From Deltaproteobacteria bacterium (GTDB taxonomy: Bacteria; Desulfobacterota; Deferrisomatia; Deferrisomatales; JACRMM01), in NCBI GenBank assembly GCA_016214985.1, contig JACRMM010000055.1:1-64000 (forward strand): a DNA stretch of 64,000 nucleotides, written 5' to 3'. The notes under the pieces are model-generated. The model was not told where the DNA came from. It saw nothing but the letters and a program-made list of their open reading frames with translations, and did no database searches. Shown in pieces: positions 61,291 to 64,000 of this stretch; the stretch's first letter is position 1, and every line of letters begins with the position of its first letter. Both the position numbers and the translations under genes were made by a program.

Positions 61291-62193
61291 GTGGACCTGA
61301 CCGTCACCGCTTGTCGGCCGGGGAACCTGGAACGCCTACTGGATCTCTTTGACGCGGAGTTCGTCCGTGGCAGGGGTCGCACGGTTCCCCTCAGGCGCCG
61401 CTTCCCTCACATTTTGAGGCCCGAGGCGCTCGACACCCTGTTTACCGCCTCGTCGGGCGACGTCCTTTGCGGGGGAGCAGCGGTTCGAAAATTCGTCTGG
61501 AAGGCAGGCGGACGACTCTGGCAGGGAGCGATGGTGGGGATGGTCTGCACGGCGCCCCAGTTCCGAGGGCGGGGCGTCGGGTCCGCGCTGTTGCGCGGGC
61601 TCACAGTCAAGCTTTCGAAAGGCTCCGTCGACTTCGCAGTGCTTTGGACCTCCAAACACCGCTTCTACGAAAGACTGGGGTGGAAGGCCCACTTAGACTT
61701 GGGACAACTGGGCCGCATCGATTTCACAGAGAAGCCCCCGGCCCAGCCGCCGCTGATCCCGCGCGGATTCGGGGAGGTGGATCTAGACCGCATCGAGAGC
61801 TGCCGCTCCCAACATTGCTCCTCACTCGTCCTGCGAACAGCCTTGGACTATCGCGCCCTCCCCTTTCCGGCCGATAGCGTCGAGTTCTTCTTCTGGGATC
61901 GCGCCCCGAAGGCAGTTGGATACGCCATCGTAGGGCGGCAGGGGAGCACTGGCTACCTCTACGAACTTGTGTCACGAACGGAGGACTTCCATGTATTTTT
62001 GTCGTCCTTCGCTTCGGCGTACACTACATTGTTTGTCAATGAGCATTCATCGGGTCTCTTCTACAATTGGCTTCGGAATCGTCCGCTCGGGACTTGGGAC
62101 CACCAAGACCAAACGCTTTGGTTCCTCCTTTCTCGCGAGATGAGCACCGTCGACCTCTCGGCGTGGCACATCCCGTACATCGACCGCATGTAG
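61291..62193 (+). CDS. GNAT-family acetyltransferase
   Basis: 300 aa. The N-terminal half has the GNAT acetyl-CoA motif: MVGMVCTAPQFRGRGVGSAL followed by FYERLGWKAH. The second half (about 150-300) is a less certain second GNAT-like or Eis-like domain. GTG 61291 starts 5 bases after the previous stop. A sugar or amino-sugar acetylation role is inferred only from the cluster. Confidence 0.75.
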   Translation: MDLTVTACRPGNLERLLDLFDAEFVRGRGRTVPLRRRFPHILRPEALDTLFTASSGDVLCGGAAVRKFVWKAGGRLWQGAMVGMVCTAPQFRGRGVGSALLRGLTVKLSKGSVDFAVLWTSKHRFYERLGWKAHLDLGQLGRIDFTEKPPAQPPLIPRGFGEVDLDRIESCRSQHCSSLVLRTALDYRALPFPADSVEFFFWDRAPKAVGYAIVGRQGSTGYLYELVSRTEDFHVFLSSFASAYTTLFVNEHSSGLFYNWLRNRPLGTWDHQDQTLWFLLSREMSTVDLSAWHIPYIDRM

Positions 62194-62213
62194 GTTTGGG
62201 GAACGGGTGGCGT

Positions 62214-63758
62214 TTGAGCAGAATCAGGAAGAACATTCTCGCCAACTTCTTCGGGCGCGGCTGGGCTGTCATTTCGGCGGTCGCATTCCTCCCCCTTTAC
62301 GTCAGTTTGCTCGGGGTGGAGGCGTATGGCCTCGTAGGCGTCTTCACCTCGCTCCAGGTGATGCTCGCCGTGACAGATATGGGATTGTCGGCCACTCTGA
62401 CACGAGAGGTGGCCCGCCTTTCCTCCGTTGAGGACAGCGCCTCCGACATCCGGGACACAGTCAGAACCATGGAGGTTTGGTATTTCGGCGTCGCGGCACT
62501 CATCATCGGACTCGTCATGGTATTGGCTCCCTTGATCGCGAACCATTGGGTAAAAGCCCAGGCGATCTCGGCCGGCGCGATCGAGACCGCCCTCCGATTG
62601 ATGGGCTTGGCATTCGCACTTCAGGCTGCGTTCACGTTTTACCAAGGTGCGCTCGTCGGGCTGCAGCAACAGGTTTACTTGAACGGCATCTACGTCACAA
62701 TGGGTCTGTTTCGAGCCCTCGGTACCATCGCCACATTGGCACTGCTGTCCTCCACAATAGAGATGTTCGCCCTCTGGCAGGTTGTCTCCAACGTTCTGCA
62801 ACTCATTTGGATCCGGACAGCGGTCTGGCGAGTTCTGCCGGCGTCGACCGCACGGTCGCGTTACCGCCCTGCCATCCTCCGCCACCTGTGGCGCTACTCA
62901 GCCAGCATGCTCGGAATGACCGTTACGTCCTCCATCCTCCTACAGACAGACAAGGTAATCCTGAGTCGAATGCTTCCCTTGGACACGTTTGGTTACTACA
63001 CGCTGGCGTGGACGGTTGCCCAGACCCCAATCTCGGCCTTGAGCAGCCCTGTCTACCAGGCTGTATTCCCCAGACTTACCCAGCACGTCGCCCGCGGTGA
63101 CACTCTCGAGCTGAGTTCCTTCTACCACCGCGCCTCCCAAACAGTCGCCGTCCTGGTACTTCCGTTTGCAGCCTTCATTTGCTTGTTCTCCCGCGAATGC
63201 CTGCTCTTGTGGCTCGGCAATTCGGTTACTGCGGCCAACACCTATCCGCTTGTGCGTCTACTCGTCGTCGCAACAGGATTCACAGGTGTACTGGTCCTCC
63301 CCTACGCTCTCACCCTTGCGCACGGTTGGGCTAGTCTTTCTCTGAAAACAAATGTCGTTAACGTGGTACTGATGATCCCCCTGCTGATCGCACTCACCCA
63401 TTATTTCGGTCCGCCGGGAGCATGCGGATCGCTGGTCGTTCTCAATGCAATGTACCTAACAGTATTTGTAAGCATTCTTCACCGCTACACATTGGTAGGA
63501 GAGCAGCTTCGTTGGTATCTCCGCGACCTCGGCCTGCCGCTCGCGGCCGCGGCGACTCCCCTGGCGCTATTTCGGCAAGTCTTCCCTGCGGCCCTATCTC
63601 GCCCCGTTCTCTTTCTAGCGCTGGGCGCGGTGTGGGTCCTCGCAACTCTTTCAGCCGTCGCAGCGGCCCCCGACGTTCGCAGGGCTGCCCTCGGCGTCCT
63701 CCGAGCCGATTGGCGGCAAGCCATCCGCTCACTGACGCCGAGAGAGCGCCAAGGCTAG
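62214..63758 (+). CDS. Wzx-type oligosaccharide flippase
   Basis: About 514 aa with some 12-14 hydrophobic helices, of the MOP/polysaccharide transporter superfamily. The N-terminus (SRIRKNILANFFGRGWAVIS, VSLLGVEAYGLVGVF) and DKVILSRMLPLDTFGYYTLA region are typical. Moves lipid-linked repeat units across the inner membrane, matching Wzz and the Wzx/Wzy route. TTG 62214 is chosen since homology begins there and residues from 62067 on overlap the acetyltransferase; no better start is visible. Confidence 0.88.
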   Translation: MSRIRKNILANFFGRGWAVISAVAFLPLYVSLLGVEAYGLVGVFTSLQVMLAVTDMGLSATLTREVARLSSVEDSASDIRDTVRTMEVWYFGVAALIIGLVMVLAPLIANHWVKAQAISAGAIETALRLMGLAFALQAAFTFYQGALVGLQQQVYLNGIYVTMGLFRALGTIATLALLSSTIEMFALWQVVSNVLQLIWIRTAVWRVLPASTARSRYRPAILRHLWRYSASMLGMTVTSSILLQTDKVILSRMLPLDTFGYYTLAWTVAQTPISALSSPVYQAVFPRLTQHVARGDTLELSSFYHRASQTVAVLVLPFAAFICLFSRECLLLWLGNSVTAANTYPLVRLLVVATGFTGVLVLPYALTLAHGWASLSLKTNVVNVVLMIPLLIALTHYFGPPGACGSLVVLNAMYLTVFVSILHRYTLVGEQLRWYLRDLGLPLAAAATPLALFRQVFPAALSRPVLFLALGAVWVLATLSAVAAAPDVRRAALGVLRADWRQAIRSLTPRERQG

Positions 63759-63802
63759 CTCGGCATAGCCTCATCCACTCTGAACACACGAAAGCATGAG
63801 CC

Positions 63803-64000
63803 ATGGATACTGACACTGGGCGATCTGTTCGTCCCCTTCTTTCCATCGTCGTGCCGACCCGCAACCGAGCCACCTATGCGGTCCCCGCGATTCGCAGCCT
63901 CCTCTCCATTCCCTCTACCGATATCCAAGTCGTCGTTCAAGACAACAGCGACGACCCAGAACTCGAGAGGTTCGTGGAAGCATTGCCCAGCGACCCCCGG
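63803..64000 (+). CDS. Glycosyltransferase family 2 (start only, cut by window edge)
   Basis: 66 codons are visible. RPLLSIVVPTRNRATYAVPA and the following VVVQDNSDDPELERFVE are the GT-A nucleotide-sugar binding start of GT2 enzymes (V-V-P-T-x-N and the D-N-S-D-D turn). The rest lies outside the window. Expected to add one sugar of the repeat unit. Confidence 0.8.
   Translation, partial: MDTDTGRSVRPLLSIVVPTRNRATYAVPAIRSLLSIPSTDIQVVVQDNSDDPELERFVEALPSDPR

Overview
The window is GC-rich and almost fully coding, from a Gram-negative, probably anaerobic or microaerophilic bacterium. Signs of this are outer-membrane and capsule proteins (OmpA-type, Wzi-type, multi-SLBB export protein), a periplasmic CbiK-like chelatase, a cytochrome c/Fe-S/NrfD membrane module, a molybdopterin oxidoreductase and an iron-sulfur flavoprotein. 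I would place it among the deltaproteobacterial/Desulfuromonas-like lineages, but this is inference from gene content only. No rRNA, tRNA or CRISPR was recognised.

Layout. (1) 0.5-8.8 kb: transketolase, molybdopterin oxidoreductase, agmatine-to-putrescine genes (aguA/aguB) and a hybrid histidine kinase with a small three-helix membrane partner. (2) 8.8-14.3 kb: a cobalamin riboswitch with an intrinsic terminator heads an operon of an ABC-2 transporter, a precorrin-2 methyltransferase and BtuCDF-type uptake genes. (3) 14.5-18.3 kb: Sel1-repeat protein, DUF2889-like protein, exported CbiK and a MidA-family methyltransferase. (4) 18.3-30.1 kb, mostly minus strand: cytochrome/FeS/NrfD complex, TypA, two exported proteins, AEC permease, geranylgeranyl-reductase-type flavoprotein, sirtuin plus iron-sulfur flavoprotein, MBL hydrolase. 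(5) 30.1-64 kb: a large surface-polysaccharide locus with manC, nucleotide-sugar epimerases and dehydrogenases, phosphohexomutase, UXS, Wzi, SLBB export protein, Wzz, a WlbA-WlbB type fusion, a WecB-type epimerase, 4,6-dehydratase, DegT aminotransferases, acyltransferases, a Wzx-type flippase and the start of a glycosyltransferase. coaBC and a hydrolase lie inside it.

The most unusual part is 51.4-57.4 kb. Six small genes of one antitoxin-like family sit in this part of the polysaccharide operon, three of them followed by PIN-domain (VapC-like) toxins. Two of those PIN toxins are fused in frame to a WbpE/WlbC-type sugar aminotransferase. The two fusions are tandem copies whose aminotransferase halves are nearly identical while their PIN halves and partner antitoxins are strongly diverged. 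The downstream copy is intact (564 aa); the upstream copy is frameshifted. A HEPN/MNT toxin-antitoxin pair lies elsewhere in the same locus.

Short-period repeat families are scattered through the window: heptamers (AACNNGG-like, often as inverted arrays), octamers, and a six-copy 84-bp array. The heptamers also invade the aminotransferase coding sequences, and the 84-bp array overlaps the end of coaBC. From about 57.4 kb onward the DNA looks less GC-rich and codon use changes, suggesting more recent acquisition of that end of the polysaccharide cluster.
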